Source of the DNA: Ralstonia sp. UNC404CL21Col
GTDB lineage: Bacteria > Pseudomonadota > Gammaproteobacteria > Burkholderiales > Burkholderiaceae
Reading direction: 5' to 3'
Assembly: GCF_000620465.1 (NCBI RefSeq)
Contig: NZ_JIBE01000003.1
Location: 1,674,001 to 1,738,000 of the forward strand
DNA length: 64,000 nt
Positions 26,209-34,935 of the stretch are shown in pieces. The notes below the pieces were generated by a model. It ran no database searches and had not been told where the DNA came from. It worked only from the letters and a program-made list of their open reading frames with translations. Within the stretch, counting starts at the first letter, position 1, and every line of letters begins with the position of its first letter. Both the position numbers and the translations under genes were made by a program.

Positions 26209-26973
26209 ATGGTTGAAGGACACACCACGCATCCGGCGCACGCGTCGGCGCATCTGTCAGGCGGCTACGGCATGCCGGCACGGGTTCGCGCGTGGTGGGT
26301 GGCTGCTGCCGTGGCGGGCGTCACCTACGGCGGCATGCTGACCATGGTGGCCGTGGAAGTCCCGCCGGGCACGCCGCTGGTCGGTCGCATCGTCGCGCAG
26401 CCGCTGTGGAAAATGCTGATGGCGTTGCTGCTGGCGCGCGCGGCCTCGCTGCACGAAATTCCACGTGAGCGGCGTTGGCTGATCGGCGCCATGGTGTTTT
26501 CCGCGTTCGGGGATCTGTGGCTCGCTCTGCCGGGGTTCGCGTTCTCGTTCATGGCCGGGCTGGGCTGTTTCCTGCTGGCGCATCTGTGCTATCTGCGGGT
26601 GCTGGTGGGGCTGCGCGGCGTGTCGTCGGCCATCCGCATGATCGGTGTCGGCGTGATGATCGGCGTGGCCATCGGCATGCTGCTGTGGTACTGGCCGGGC
26701 CTGGGCGAACTGAAGGGGCCGGTGATCGCCTACATGGTCGTGCTGTCGGCGATGGTGTGCGCGGCATTGCTGGCGCGCCTGCCGGGGCCGCTGACGGCGT
26801 GGGGCGCACTCGCCTTCGCGGCTTCCGACGCGATGATCGGCATCAGCGTGTTCGTCTTTCCGTTCACCGACCACGAGCTGGCGATCTGGTGGAGCTACGC
26901 CGCTGCGCAGCTGCTCATCAGCGCGGGATTGCTCACGCGCCGCACACCACCGCCGCGCCGCGCCGCTGCATAA
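26209..26973 (+). CDS. lysoplasmalogenase-like YhhN family membrane protein
   Basis: The 254-aa protein has about eight hydrophobic segments. The segment VFSAFGDLWLALPGF...GLGCFLLAHLCYL is the YhhN/TMEM86 signature, with the conserved Asp in FGDLWL. Characterised members cleave the vinyl ether bond of lysoplasmalogens. Most bacteria with this gene lack plasmalogens, so the true substrate is open. GGGAG precedes the ATG at 26209. The next gene follows by 34 nt and may be co-transcribed. Confidence 0.85.
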   Translation: MVEGHTTHPAHASAHLSGGYGMPARVRAWWVAAAVAGVTYGGMLTMVAVEVPPGTPLVGRIVAQPLWKMLMALLLARAASLHEIPRERRWLIGAMVFSAFGDLWLALPGFAFSFMAGLGCFLLAHLCYLRVLVGLRGVSSAIRMIGVGVMIGVAIGMLLWYWPGLGELKGPVIAYMVVLSAMVCAALLARLPGPLTAWGALAFAASDAMIGISVFVFPFTDHELAIWWSYAAAQLLISAGLLTRRTPPPRRAAA

Positions 26974-27007
26974 GTCCGTCCGACGTTTCTTCCGCTGCGG
27001 GAGCCCG

Positions 27008-28009
27008 ATGCTGGAGACCCTCGACGCTGCCACCACGGCAGCCCGCCTGCCTTACGCTGCGTTGGCCGATGCCATCGCCCAGGTGTTGCGCGACGCACGC
27101 GCCGGCCGCGCCCAGGCACCGGCGCGTCTTGTGATGCCCGTGGCGGGCGGCGGCAGTCTGCTCCTGATGCCGGCGGCCAATGCCGACATCGCCATCACCA
27201 AGATGATCACCGTGCACCCGCACAACCCTGGCCAGGGCTTGCCAGCCATTCACGGCGAGGTCGTGGTGATGGACGCCCGCACCGGCGAGCGCCGGCTGAT
27301 GCTGGATGGCCCGACCGTGACCGCGCACCGCACCGCCGCCGTGTCGTTGCTGGCGGCGCGCTTGCTGGCACCTGAGCCGGCGGGGGATCTGCTGCTGATC
27401 GGGGCCGGAGCCCAGGCGCGTGCGCACCTGGAAGCCTTCCGCTTCGGGCTGGGCACGCGACGCGTCACCATCATCGCGCGCACGGCTGGCAGCGCCGATG
27501 GGCTGGCGTACTACGCACGCGCCCTGGGCATGGACGCCACCGCGCTGGCGGGCGGTGATGCGGCCGGCGTGGCGGATGCGGCCCGCGCGGCATTGCCGCA
27601 GACGTCGCTGGTGATTACCGCCACGCCGTCATCGCAACCGGTGCTTCCTGACTTGGGCGATGCAGGTCAACCTGGGGGCTATGCGTGGGGCGCGCATCAC
27701 TTCATCGCGGCTGTTGGCGCCTTTCGGCCCGACATGGCCGAGCTGCCGCCGCGCTTGTGCGTGCATGCCGCCGCCGTCGATCGGCTGTATGCCGACACCC
27801 TCGTCGACCTGGAAGCGGAGGCCGGCGACCTGCTGCAGGCTGGCGTGCCGTGGTCGCGTGTGCGGCCGTTACAACAGTGCGTCGACGCGCCGCCGGACAC
27901 ACTGACGCAGCCCGCGCCGGTGTCGCCGGTGGTGTTCAAAAGCGTCGGCAGTGCCCTGTGGGATCTGGCCGCGTGCGTGCTCGCGCTGTCCAAGTCCAAA
28001 GCTGTTTAA
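27008..28009 (+). CDS. ornithine cyclodeaminase/mu-crystallin family protein
   Basis: The 333-aa NAD(P)-dependent enzyme has KMITVHPHNPGQGLPAIHGE (about residues 65-85), the Rossmann motif LLLIGAGAQARAHLEAF near residue 128, and GAHHFIAAVGAFRPDMAELP near residue 230. The family includes ornithine cyclodeaminase, delta1-pyrroline-2-carboxylate reductase and ketimine reductases, and I cannot decide which. GGGAG precedes the ATG. It sits after the YhhN gene. Confidence 0.88.
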   Translation: MLETLDAATTAARLPYAALADAIAQVLRDARAGRAQAPARLVMPVAGGGSLLLMPAANADIAITKMITVHPHNPGQGLPAIHGEVVVMDARTGERRLMLDGPTVTAHRTAAVSLLAARLLAPEPAGDLLLIGAGAQARAHLEAFRFGLGTRRVTIIARTAGSADGLAYYARALGMDATALAGGDAAGVADAARAALPQTSLVITATPSSQPVLPDLGDAGQPGGYAWGAHHFIAAVGAFRPDMAELPPRLCVHAAAVDRLYADTLVDLEAEAGDLLQAGVPWSRVRPLQQCVDAPPDTLTQPAPVSPVVFKSVGSALWDLAACVLALSKSKAV

Positions 28010-28076
28010 AAATTGGGCATGTGCTGGAGAAGCCCGTCGCAGGCCGATCGAGCGCACACGTTGTAACAGGAAACCT

Positions 28077-28094
28077 CTAGAAAAAGGGTTCTAG
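28077..28094. repeat. short palindrome upstream of ompW
   Basis: CTAGAA (28077-28082) and TTCTAG (28089-28094) form a perfect inverted repeat around AAAGGG. It could be an operator or a short hairpin after the cyclodeaminase gene. Confidence 0.35.
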
Positions 28095-28159
28095 TCAAGG
28101 CAATCACACGGGATAATGGCCATCCCTTCCGCCTGGGAGGAGACTTAGAACGCACCGCA

Positions 28160-28175
28160 AACGTGTCAACACGTT
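28160..28175. promoter_or_regulatory. candidate operator upstream of ompW
   Basis: AACGTGT and ACACGTT form a perfect 7-bp dyad around CA at 28160-28175. A further half-site ACACGTT is at 28056-28062, about 100 bp upstream. It lies 38 bp before the ompW start codon, so a bound protein would likely block transcription or translation start. The binding factor is unknown. Confidence 0.45.
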
Positions 28176-28212
28176 GGTAACGGATGCGTCTGACACAGGA
28201 GCACATACAGAG

Positions 28213-28941
28213 ATGGCCTATAAAAAAGCACTGGCGGCCGCCGCCGGGATGATCCTCGCCACCGCCGCACACGCACAGGCTGCCGGCAGCAACATCGTCA
28301 GCCTCGGCTGGTTCCGCGTGATGCCGAATAGCTCGAGCGACCCGCTGTTCGTCAACAGCGTTGGCGGTGCACCCGTCAATCAATCGGTGCCGAACACCGG
28401 CGCGAAGATCAAGGAAGCCGACACCGTTGGTCTCGCCTTTACACACTTCTTCACCGACAACCTCGCAGTCGAACTGGTTGGCGGCCTTCCGCCGCGCCAC
28501 AAGATTGAAGGCACCGGCTCGTTCTCCGGCTATGGCGAAATCGGTTCGGCCAAGCAATGGAGCCCGGCTGTGCTGGCCAAGTGGTACTTCTTCAGCGCGG
28601 ACAGCAAGTTCCGTCCGTATGTCGGCGCCGGCCTGAACTACACCTGGTTCTCCGACGAGAAGATCACCAGCAGCGCGTTCCAGAACCAAGTCCTGGGCCG
28701 CGGCACGCCGGGCAGCAAGAGCAATGTGACGACCGACAGCTCGCTGAATCCGGTGCTGAACGTGGGCGCGACCTACGCCATCACCAAGGATTGGTTCGTT
28801 GGCTTGTCGGTGTCCTATCTGCCGCTGAAGACCACGGCCAAGATCGACACCACGCTGATCAACGGCGTGCACATTCAGAGCGAAGCGAAGATCAAGATCA
28901 ACCCGGTCGTGACCTTCCTGAACGTCGGCTACCGCTTCTAA
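28213..28941 (+). CDS. ompW: OmpW family outer membrane protein
   Basis: The 242-aa outer-membrane eight-stranded beta barrel has a signal peptide (MAYKKALAAAAGMILATAAH, ending AQA). Barrel strands such as AVLAKWYFF, FRPYVGAGLNYTWF and INPVVTFLNVGYRF follow, the last ending in the C-terminal aromatic residue used for barrel assembly. The ATG at 28213 has AGGAG upstream. Family members pass small hydrophobic molecules through a lateral opening. It ends at a strong terminator. Confidence 0.93.
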   Translation: MAYKKALAAAAGMILATAAHAQAAGSNIVSLGWFRVMPNSSSDPLFVNSVGGAPVNQSVPNTGAKIKEADTVGLAFTHFFTDNLAVELVGGLPPRHKIEGTGSFSGYGEIGSAKQWSPAVLAKWYFFSADSKFRPYVGAGLNYTWFSDEKITSSAFQNQVLGRGTPGSKSNVTTDSSLNPVLNVGATYAITKDWFVGLSVSYLPLKTTAKIDTTLINGVHIQSEAKIKINPVVTFLNVGYRF

Positions 28942-28956
28942 GCGGCTTCCGCGCAA

Positions 28957-28993
28957 ACAAAAAGGCGTGCCACAGCGGCACGCCTTTTTTGTT
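28957..28993. terminator. bidirectional terminator between ompW and copZ
   Basis: The 8-bp stem GGCGTGCC (28964-28971) with GGCACGCC (28977-28984) is flanked by an A-run and six T, so it works on both strands. It serves the convergent ompW and copZ genes. Confidence 0.92.
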
Positions 28994-29006
28994 GTCGACG
29001 CCCGGC

Positions 29007-29219
29007 TCAGGCAAAAGCTTTGACCGGGTAGCCGGCTTGCTCGATGGCAGCCTTGACCGCATCGGCGCTGGCGCCGCTGGTGACGGCCACAGTCTGCTTG
29101 TCGAGGTCGACCTGCACATTGGCGCCGGCATCGACCTGCTGCACCGCCCGCGTGACGGCCGATACGCAGTGGCCGCAGCTCATGCCCGTCACGGAAAAGG
29201 TCGTGGAAGACGTCGTCAT
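29007..29219 (-). CDS. copZ: heavy-metal-associated copper chaperone, CopZ type
   Basis: The 70-aa single HMA domain protein has the metal-binding motif GMSCGHC at residues 12-18. It carries Cu(I) in the cytosol and hands it to the efflux ATPase or the regulator. The ATG at 29219 has AGGAG upstream. It is divergent from copA, and both have MerR-type promoters in the shared 145-bp gap. Confidence 0.94.
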   Translation of the reverse strand: MTTSSTTFSVTGMSCGHCVSAVTRAVQQVDAGANVQVDLDKQTVAVTSGASADAVKAAIEQAGYPVKAFA

Positions 29220-29258
29220 GGTTGGCTCCTGAAAGAGGGAAGGGTGAATCACGGCAGC

Positions 29259-29289
29259 AGTATGAACCTTCCCATCGTGGGAAGCGCAA
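29259..29289 (-). promoter_or_regulatory. MerR-type promoter/operator for copZ
   Basis: On the minus strand TTGCGC (29289-29284) and CATACT (29264-29259) are separated by 19 nt. The spacer region has the perfect dyad CTTCCCA-TCG-TGGGAAG (29268-29274 with 29278-29284). A 19-bp spacer with a dyad inside is the hallmark of promoters activated by MerR-family regulators such as CueR. Confidence 0.75.
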
Positions 29290-29303
29290 GCGTAAAATGG
29301 AGC

Positions 29304-29334
29304 TTGACCTTACCAAGATGGGAAGGTCTAGGCT
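29304..29334 (+). promoter_or_regulatory. CueR-type promoter/operator for copA
   Basis: TTGACC (29304-29309) and TAGGCT (29329-29334) are separated by exactly 19 nt. The spacer holds the dyad GACCTTACC-AAGAT-GGGAAGGTC (29306-29328), with one mismatch. This is close to known CueR sites. It drives copA-cueR. Confidence 0.88.
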
Positions 29335-29364
29335 GATGCCATCTCCTTCAAAACGGACGCTTCC

Positions 29365-31587
29365 ATGACTGCCGCCAGCCTTCCCGACGTGACTTCCACC
29401 GATCTGGATATCAGTGGGATGACCTGCGCCGCCTGTGCGGGCCGCGTCGAACGCGCCTTGCGCGCCGTGCCGGGCGTGACCGAGGCCAGCGTGAATCTCG
29501 CGACCGAGCGCGCCCGGGTGCAGGGTGGGGCGGCCCGCGATGCGCTGGTCGCTGCCGTCACCGCGGCGGGCTATGAGGCGCGCGTCGCTTCCGACGAAAC
29601 CGCCGCGCCTGCTGCTGCCGAACCCGATTTCTGGGGCGGTGCCGGCCCCGTGTGGATTGCCGCCGCGCTGTCTGTGCCGCTGGTGTTGCCGATGATCGCG
29701 GGCTGGTTCGGCCGCGACTGGATGCTGCCGGCCTGGGTGCAGTGGCTGCTGGCGACGCCGGTGCAGTTCGTCATTGGTGCGCGCTTCTACAAAGCCGGCT
29801 GGAAGGCGCTGCGTGCGGGCGCCGGCAATATGGATCTGCTGGTGGCGCTTGGCACGTCGGCGGCGTATGGGCTGTCGCTGTGGCTGTGGTGGCGCGCCGG
29901 GGCGGACGGGATGCACCATGCGCCGCACCTGTACTTCGAGAGCGCCGCCGTGGTCATCACGCTGGTGCGGCTTGGCAAGTGGCTGGAAGTGCGTGCCAAG
30001 CGCCAGACTGCCCAGGCCATCCGCGCCCTGCAGGCGCTGCGCCCTGACACCGCTCGCGTGCGCGGTGCCGACGGTACGCTGCGCGATACCCCCGTTGCGC
30101 AGGTGCGCGTGGGCGACGTGGTGTCCGTGCGCGCCGGTGAACGCATCCCCGTGGATGCGGTGGTGCTGGAAGGCGCGAGCCACGTCGATGAATCCATGCT
30201 GACCGGCGAAAGCCTGCCCGTGCCCAAGCGTGAAGGCGACCGCGTGACCGCCGGCGCCATCGCCACCGACGGCGTGCTGCTCGTGCGCACCACGGCCATC
30301 GGCGCAGACACGATGCTCTCGCGCATCATCCGCCTCGTAGAAGACGCGCAGGCCGCCAAGCCGCCGATCCAGCAACTGGTCGACCGCGTGAGCGCCATCT
30401 TTGTGCCTGCGGTCCTGGTGGCGGCGTTGCTGACGCTGGCGGGTTGGTTCATCGCTGGTGCAGGGTGGGAGACGGCCATCGTCAACGCCGTGGCGGTGCT
30501 GGTGATCGCTTGCCCGTGCGCGCTCGGCCTTGCCACGCCGTCCGCCATCATGGCTGGCACGGGTGCGGGCGCGCGGCGCGGCATTCTCATTGCGGACGCG
30601 CAGGCGCTGGAACGCGCCCAACAAGTCGATTTCGTTGTCTTCGACAAGACGGGCACGCTTACCGTCGGCCAGCCGCGCGTCACGGCGGTGGAAGCGGCAT
30701 CCGGCATTGATGCCGACACGCTGCTCGACCAGCTTGCCGCGCTGCAGGCCGAGAACACGCACCCGCTGGCACAGGCCACGCGCGACTATGCCAAGGAGCG
30801 CGGTCGCGCTGTCACGCCCGCGCAATCGCCGGAAGTGCTGGCCGGACGCGGCACGCGGGGCATCGTGAATGGCGTATCGCTGCAACTCGGCAATGCGCGG
30901 TGGATGGATGAACTGGGGCTGGATCGCAGCGCATTGCAAGCGCGCGCCGATGCGCTGGAGGCGCAAGGCAACACCGTCTCGTGGCTTGCGCAGCGTGATG
31001 AAGGCGGCCTGCAGTTGCGCGGCTTGATTGGCTTTGGCGATGCGCTCAAGCCCGGCGCGAAGGAGGCCGTGTCCGCGCTGCAGGCGCGCGGCGTGCGCAC
31101 CGCGCTCGTGACCGGCGACAACGCTGGCGCAGCACGCAGCGTGGCGCAGGCACTCGGCATCGATGAGGTGGCCGCGCAAGTGCTGCCGCAAGACAAGGCC
31201 GCGCGTGTGACGGCATGGCAGCAGGGCGGCCATGTGGTGGCGATGGTCGGCGATGGCATCAACGACGCGCCTGCGCTGGCTGCGGCCGATGTCGGCATCG
31301 CCATGGCCACCGGCACCGATGTGGCGATGCAGGCCGCCGGCATCACGCTCATGCGCGGCGAGCCGCGTCTGGTGAGCGACGCACTGGACCTCTCGCGCCG
31401 CACCGTGGCCAAGATCCGCCAGAACCTGTTCTGGGCCTTCATCTATAACGTGGTGGGCATTCCGCTGGCGGCATTCGGCTTGCTGAACCCGACATTTGCC
31501 GGCGCGGCTATGGCGTTCTCCAGCGTCAGCGTGGTCACCAATGCGCTGATGCTGCGCCGCTGGCGCGCCACCGGAGACAACGCATGA
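29365..31587 (+). CDS. copA: copper-translocating P-type ATPase
   Basis: The 740-aa inner-membrane P1B-type ATPase exports Cu(I) from the cytosol. One N-terminal HMA domain ([15 protein letters not shown], about residues 18-32) precedes the membrane part. The metal site CPC is in [13 protein letters not shown]. The phosphorylation motif is [10 protein letters not shown], and the HP motif is in [30 protein letters not shown] marks the hinge. Its stop overlaps the start of cueR by 4 nt (ATGA), so regulator and pump are translationally coupled. Confidence 0.97.
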   Translation: MTAASLPDVTSTDLDISGMTCAACAGRVERALRAVPGVTEASVNLATERARVQGGAARDALVAAVTAAGYEARVASDETAAPAAAEPDFWGGAGPVWIAAALSVPLVLPMIAGWFGRDWMLPAWVQWLLATPVQFVIGARFYKAGWKALRAGAGNMDLLVALGTSAAYGLSLWLWWRAGADGMHHAPHLYFESAAVVITLVRLGKWLEVRAKRQTAQAIRALQALRPDTARVRGADGTLRDTPVAQVRVGDVVSVRAGERIPVDAVVLEGASHVDESMLTGESLPVPKREGDRVTAGAIATDGVLLVRTTAIGADTMLSRIIRLVEDAQAAKPPIQQLVDRVSAIFVPAVLVAALLTLAGWFIAGAGWETAIVNAVAVLVIACPCALGLATPSAIMAGTGAGARRGILIADAQALERAQQVDFVVFDKTGTLTVGQPRVTAVEAASGIDADTLLDQLAALQAENTHPLAQATRDYAKERGRAVTPAQSPEVLAGRGTRGIVNGVSLQLGNARWMDELGLDRSALQARADALEAQGNTVSWLAQRDEGGLQLRGLIGFGDALKPGAKEAVSALQARGVRTALVTGDNAGAARSVAQALGIDEVAAQVLPQDKAARVTAWQQGGHVVAMVGDGINDAPALAAADVGIAMATGTDVAMQAAGITLMRGEPRLVSDALDLSRRTVAKIRQNLFWAFIYNVVGIPLAAFGLLNPTFAGAAMAFSSVSVVTNALMLRRWRATGDNA

Positions 31588-32042
31588 CGCGCACCCCTCT
31601 CATCGACAAAGGACCGGTCAACATTGGCGAGGCCGCGAAGGCCAGCGGCGTATCGGCCAAGATGATCCGTTACTACGAAAGCATCGGCCTGCTGCCGCCC
31701 AGCCCGCGCACCGAAGGCAACTACCGCATGTACGACGCGCGGGCGTTGCATGTGCTGCGGTTTATCCACAGGTCCCGCTCGCTGGGTTTCGCGCTGGAAG
31801 AAATCCGCACGCTGCTTTCGTTGTGGAACGATCGCGAACGCGCCAGCGCCGATGTGAAGGCCGTCACCCTGCGCCACGTGGCGGATCTCGATGCGCGCAT
31901 CAGCGAGTTGCAAAGCATGCGCGACACGCTCATGACGCTTGCCAACGCCTGCCACGGTGATGACCGCCCCGATTGTCCGATCCTCCAGAGCGTGGCCGGC
32001 GAGGGCGGTGAAGGCGGCGACGCCGATACCTGCTGCCACTGA
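31584..32042 (+). CDS. cueR: Cu(I)-responsive MerR-family regulator CueR
   Basis: The 152-aa regulator has an N-terminal MerR helix-turn-helix ([20 protein letters not shown], then [18 protein letters not shown]), a dimerisation helix, and the metal loop [11 protein letters not shown] with the two Cys that bind Cu(I) in CueR. The Cys-rich tail DTCCH is an extra possible metal site. Being co-transcribed with copA from a site it should bind, it would autoregulate. Confidence 0.93.
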   Translation: MTRTPLIDKGPVNIGEAAKASGVSAKMIRYYESIGLLPPSPRTEGNYRMYDARALHVLRFIHRSRSLGFALEEIRTLLSLWNDRERASADVKAVTLRHVADLDARISELQSMRDTLMTLANACHGDDRPDCPILQSVAGEGGEGGDADTCCH

Positions 32043-32117
32043 CGGAGCGCTCTACCGACGCAGATTGCGACAGGCGGCGTCTATGCCACAATCTGGCAAC
32101 CCAAGGAGGAGACGCCG

Positions 32118-32987
32118 ATGACGCAAGCCCCCGCACAGGTCACCGCCCATCCAGCGCTGGAAAGCCGCCAGCGCATGAAGGACGGCACTGAACTGCTGGT
32201 CCGCATCTGGTTGCCTGCGCCCGACATCGGCGAGCCGCGCGGCACCGTCATCCTCGTTCACGGCATGGCCGAACACAGCGGCCGCTATCCCCATGTGGCC
32301 AAGGTGCTCACCGACCTTGGCCTGCGCGTACGGGCCTTCGACCTGCGCGGCCACGGCAAGAGCGGCGGCCCGCGCATGGCGCTCGACGCGCAAGACAACT
32401 ACCTAACCGATCTCGCAGAAATCGTCGATGCCGCCGTCGCCGAATGGCACGAGATGCCGTTCGTGCTCGGCCACAGCATGGGCGGATTGATCGTCGCGCG
32501 CTTCACCACGGCGCGCATCCGGCCCGTGCGTGGCGTGCTGCTGTCATCGCCCGCGCTGCGCGTGAAATTGCCGCCCGGGGCGGGCATCGTGCGGGGGATT
32601 CTCTCCGCCATCGCGCCGCGGTTGCCGGTACCCAATCCCGTTGATCCGGCCAAGCTTTCGCACGATCCGAGCATCGCCGCCGCCTATCGCGCAGACCCGC
32701 TGGTGCAGGGCACGATCAGCGCATCATTGCTGGAGTTCATGCTCAATGCGATCACGCAGGCGCAACAGGATGCGCCGCGCCTGGAAGCGCCGATGCTGCT
32801 GATGGCCGGCGGCGCAGATGCGATTGTCGATCCCTCCGGCAGCCGCGATTTCTATGCGAATGCGCCGGAAGACTTGCGGACCTTGGCGTGGTTCGACAAC
32901 GGGTATCACGAGATCTTCAACGAAGCCGAGCCGCTGCGCAGTGAGGTGTTTGGAAAGATGACGGAGTGGCTGGCTTCGCGGATTTGA
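32118..32987 (+). CDS. alpha/beta hydrolase, monoacylglycerol lipase type
   Basis: The 289-aa serine hydrolase has the oxyanion region VILVHGMAEHSGRY (about residues 43-56), the nucleophile elbow LGHSMGGLIVARF near residue 118, the Asp in MAGGADAIVDPSGS near residue 237, and the His in DNGYHEIFNE near residue 267. The family splits monoacylglycerols and similar esters. AGGAGG precedes the ATG. It lies between the copper cluster and the GMC oxidoreductase, with no operon partner evident. Confidence 0.9.
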   Translation: MTQAPAQVTAHPALESRQRMKDGTELLVRIWLPAPDIGEPRGTVILVHGMAEHSGRYPHVAKVLTDLGLRVRAFDLRGHGKSGGPRMALDAQDNYLTDLAEIVDAAVAEWHEMPFVLGHSMGGLIVARFTTARIRPVRGVLLSSPALRVKLPPGAGIVRGILSAIAPRLPVPNPVDPAKLSHDPSIAAAYRADPLVQGTISASLLEFMLNAITQAQQDAPRLEAPMLLMAGGADAIVDPSGSRDFYANAPEDLRTLAWFDNGYHEIFNEAEPLRSEVFGKMTEWLASRI

Positions 32988-33055
32988 TTTGAAGTGAATT
33001 GGTTGCACCACAAAAAATAAAAACCAATAACACCAAGGAAAAGAAGCACGGAGAC

Positions 33056-34690
33056 ATGGATACCTACGACTACATCATCATCGGCGCAGGCTCCGCAGGC
33101 TGCGTCCTGGCGAACCGGCTGACCCGCGACCCCGACGTTTCCGTCCTGCTGCTCGAAGCGGGTGGCAAGGACGATTACCACTGGATCCACATCCCCGTCG
33201 GCTATCTGTATTGCATCGGCAATCCGCGCACCGATTGGCTGTATCGCACGCGCGAAGAGCCCGGGCTGAACGGTCGCTCGCTCGGCTATCCGCGCGGCCG
33301 CGTGCTGGGGGGCTGCTCGTCGATCAACGGCATGATCTACATGCGGGGCCAGCGCGAAGACTACGACGGCTGGGCTGCCATCACCGGTGATGATTCATGG
33401 AAGTGGGATGCGGTGCTGCCGCTGTTCAAGGCCAGTGAAAACCATCACGGCGGCGCGAACGCGTGGCACGGTGCAAACGGCGAATGGCGCGTCGAGCCGC
33501 AACGCCTGCACTGGCAGGTGCTCGAGACCTTCATCGAAGCGGCTGTGCAGGCGGGCATCCCGCGCACGAGCGACTTCAACCGCGGTGACAACTTCGGCGT
33601 CGGCTACTTCGAGGTCAACCAGAAGCGCGGCATCCGCTGGAATACGGCCAAGGGTTTTCTGCGCCCGGCATCGCAGCGGCCGAACCTGACCATCGTGACG
33701 GGCGCGCAGGTGCGGGCGCTGACGTTTGACGGCAAGCGCTGCACTGGCGTGACGTATCGCGGCGCAGGGCAGGACTACACCGTGGCCGCGCGCGAAGAGG
33801 TGATCCTGTCGGCGGGCGCGATCAACTCGCCGCAATTGCTGGAGCTGGCCGGCATTGGCCAGCCGGAGCGTCTGCAGGCGCTCGGCATTCCGGTGCGCCA
33901 GGCGTTGCCGGGCGTCGGAGAGAACCTGCAGGACCACCTGCAGTTGCGCAGTGTGGTGAAGGTGAACGGCGTGCCCACGCTCAACACGCGTGCCTCCAAC
34001 TGGTGGGGCAAGGCGCTCATCGGCATGCAATACGCGTTCAACCAGAGCGGGCCGATGAGCATGGCGCCGTCGCAACTCGGCGTGTTCGCGCGCTCGAATC
34101 CGCATGTTTCGCGGCCCGATGTGGAATACCACGTGCAGCCGCTGTCGCTCGACAAGTTCGGCGATCCGCTGCACGCGTTCAATGCGTTTACCGCGAGCGT
34201 GTGCAATCTGCGGCCGACCTCGCGCGGCACGGTGCATGTCACATCCGCCGATCCGTTTGCGGCGCCGACCATCGCGCCGAACTACTTGTCCACAGAGGAA
34301 GACCGCAAGGTCGCGGCCGACTCGCTGCGCCTCACGCGCCGCATCGTCGCGCAGCCGGCCCTGGCGCAGTACAAGCCCGAGGAGTACCTGCCTGGCGCGG
34401 CGTTCCAAACCGACGAGGAACTTGCCCGCGCCGCCGGCGAGATCGGCACGACCATCTTCCACCCGGTCGGCACGTGCCGCATGGGGCGCGCCGATGATGC
34501 AAACGCGGTGGTCGACGCCCAACTGCGCGTGCGAGGGATCGAGGGGCTGCGGGTGGTTGATGCGTCCGTCATGCCGACGATTACCTCGGGCAATACCAAC
34601 TCGCCGACGATCATGATTGCGGAGAAGGCGAGCGAGATGATCCGTGCCGCGCGCAAGGCCCGTGCCCGCGGCGAGGCCGTGCCAGCCTGA
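33056..34690 (+). CDS. GMC family FAD-dependent alcohol/choline dehydrogenase
   Basis: The 544-aa flavoenzyme oxidises an alcohol substrate. The N-terminal FAD motif is DYIIIGAGSAGCVLANRL (residues 4-21). The first GMC signature is GRVLGGCSSINGMIYMRGQR near residue 82, and SAGAINSPQLLELAGIG is near residue 260. The catalytic His region is FHPVGTCRMG near residue 470, followed by SGNTNSPTIMIAEKASEMI. The ATG at 33056 has GGAG just upstream. The alcohol oxidised is unknown; choline oxidation would need osmolyte genes that are not here. Confidence 0.92.
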   Translation: MDTYDYIIIGAGSAGCVLANRLTRDPDVSVLLLEAGGKDDYHWIHIPVGYLYCIGNPRTDWLYRTREEPGLNGRSLGYPRGRVLGGCSSINGMIYMRGQREDYDGWAAITGDDSWKWDAVLPLFKASENHHGGANAWHGANGEWRVEPQRLHWQVLETFIEAAVQAGIPRTSDFNRGDNFGVGYFEVNQKRGIRWNTAKGFLRPASQRPNLTIVTGAQVRALTFDGKRCTGVTYRGAGQDYTVAAREEVILSAGAINSPQLLELAGIGQPERLQALGIPVRQALPGVGENLQDHLQLRSVVKVNGVPTLNTRASNWWGKALIGMQYAFNQSGPMSMAPSQLGVFARSNPHVSRPDVEYHVQPLSLDKFGDPLHAFNAFTASVCNLRPTSRGTVHVTSADPFAAPTIAPNYLSTEEDRKVAADSLRLTRRIVAQPALAQYKPEEYLPGAAFQTDEELARAAGEIGTTIFHPVGTCRMGRADDANAVVDAQLRVRGIEGLRVVDASVMPTITSGNTNSPTIMIAEKASEMIRAARKARARGEAVPA

Positions 34691-34709
34691 CGCCGGCTCC
34701 AGCACCGAT

Positions 34710-34737
34710 GACACGGGCGTGACACACCGCCCGTGTC
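34710..34737 (+). terminator. stem-loop after the GMC oxidoreductase gene
   Basis: The 10-bp perfect stem GACACGGGCG (34710-34719) with CGCCCGTGTC (34728-34737) has an 8-nt loop and begins 20 nt past the stop codon. No T-run follows, so termination, if any, is not by the standard intrinsic mechanism. Confidence 0.55.
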
Positions 34738-34935
34738 CTATGAATACGCAATCCGCATTGCCCCGATAGGTAACTCTACGTAACGCACCCGTCTGAGGCG
34801 GAAAGCCAATGCCGGTGCGGGTTTCCGGGGCGTAAGCGAGGTGTAATCGTCTCGGTAAAAACCCCGATGTTTTGCAACGCAACAGCCGTTGACAATCATC
34901 CGCACCATAAAAAGGGCGGGAGACAACAGGGAATC

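Noticed and set aside
28006-31233. A minus-strand open frame of about 1075 codons across ompW, copZ and copA
   Set aside because: The plus-strand genes have intact motifs throughout, and the antisense product is low-complexity. It also ignores the strong bidirectional terminator at 28957-28993.
31762-31770. TTATCCACA inside cueR
   Set aside because: It is a single DnaA 9-mer in a conserved protein segment (RFIHRS). One isolated hit in a coding region is expected by chance.
34889-34915. TTGACA before livG as a -35 box
   Set aside because: The nearest AT-rich hexamer (TAAAAA) is only 13 nt away, too short for a sigma70 promoter, so I do not call a promoter there.
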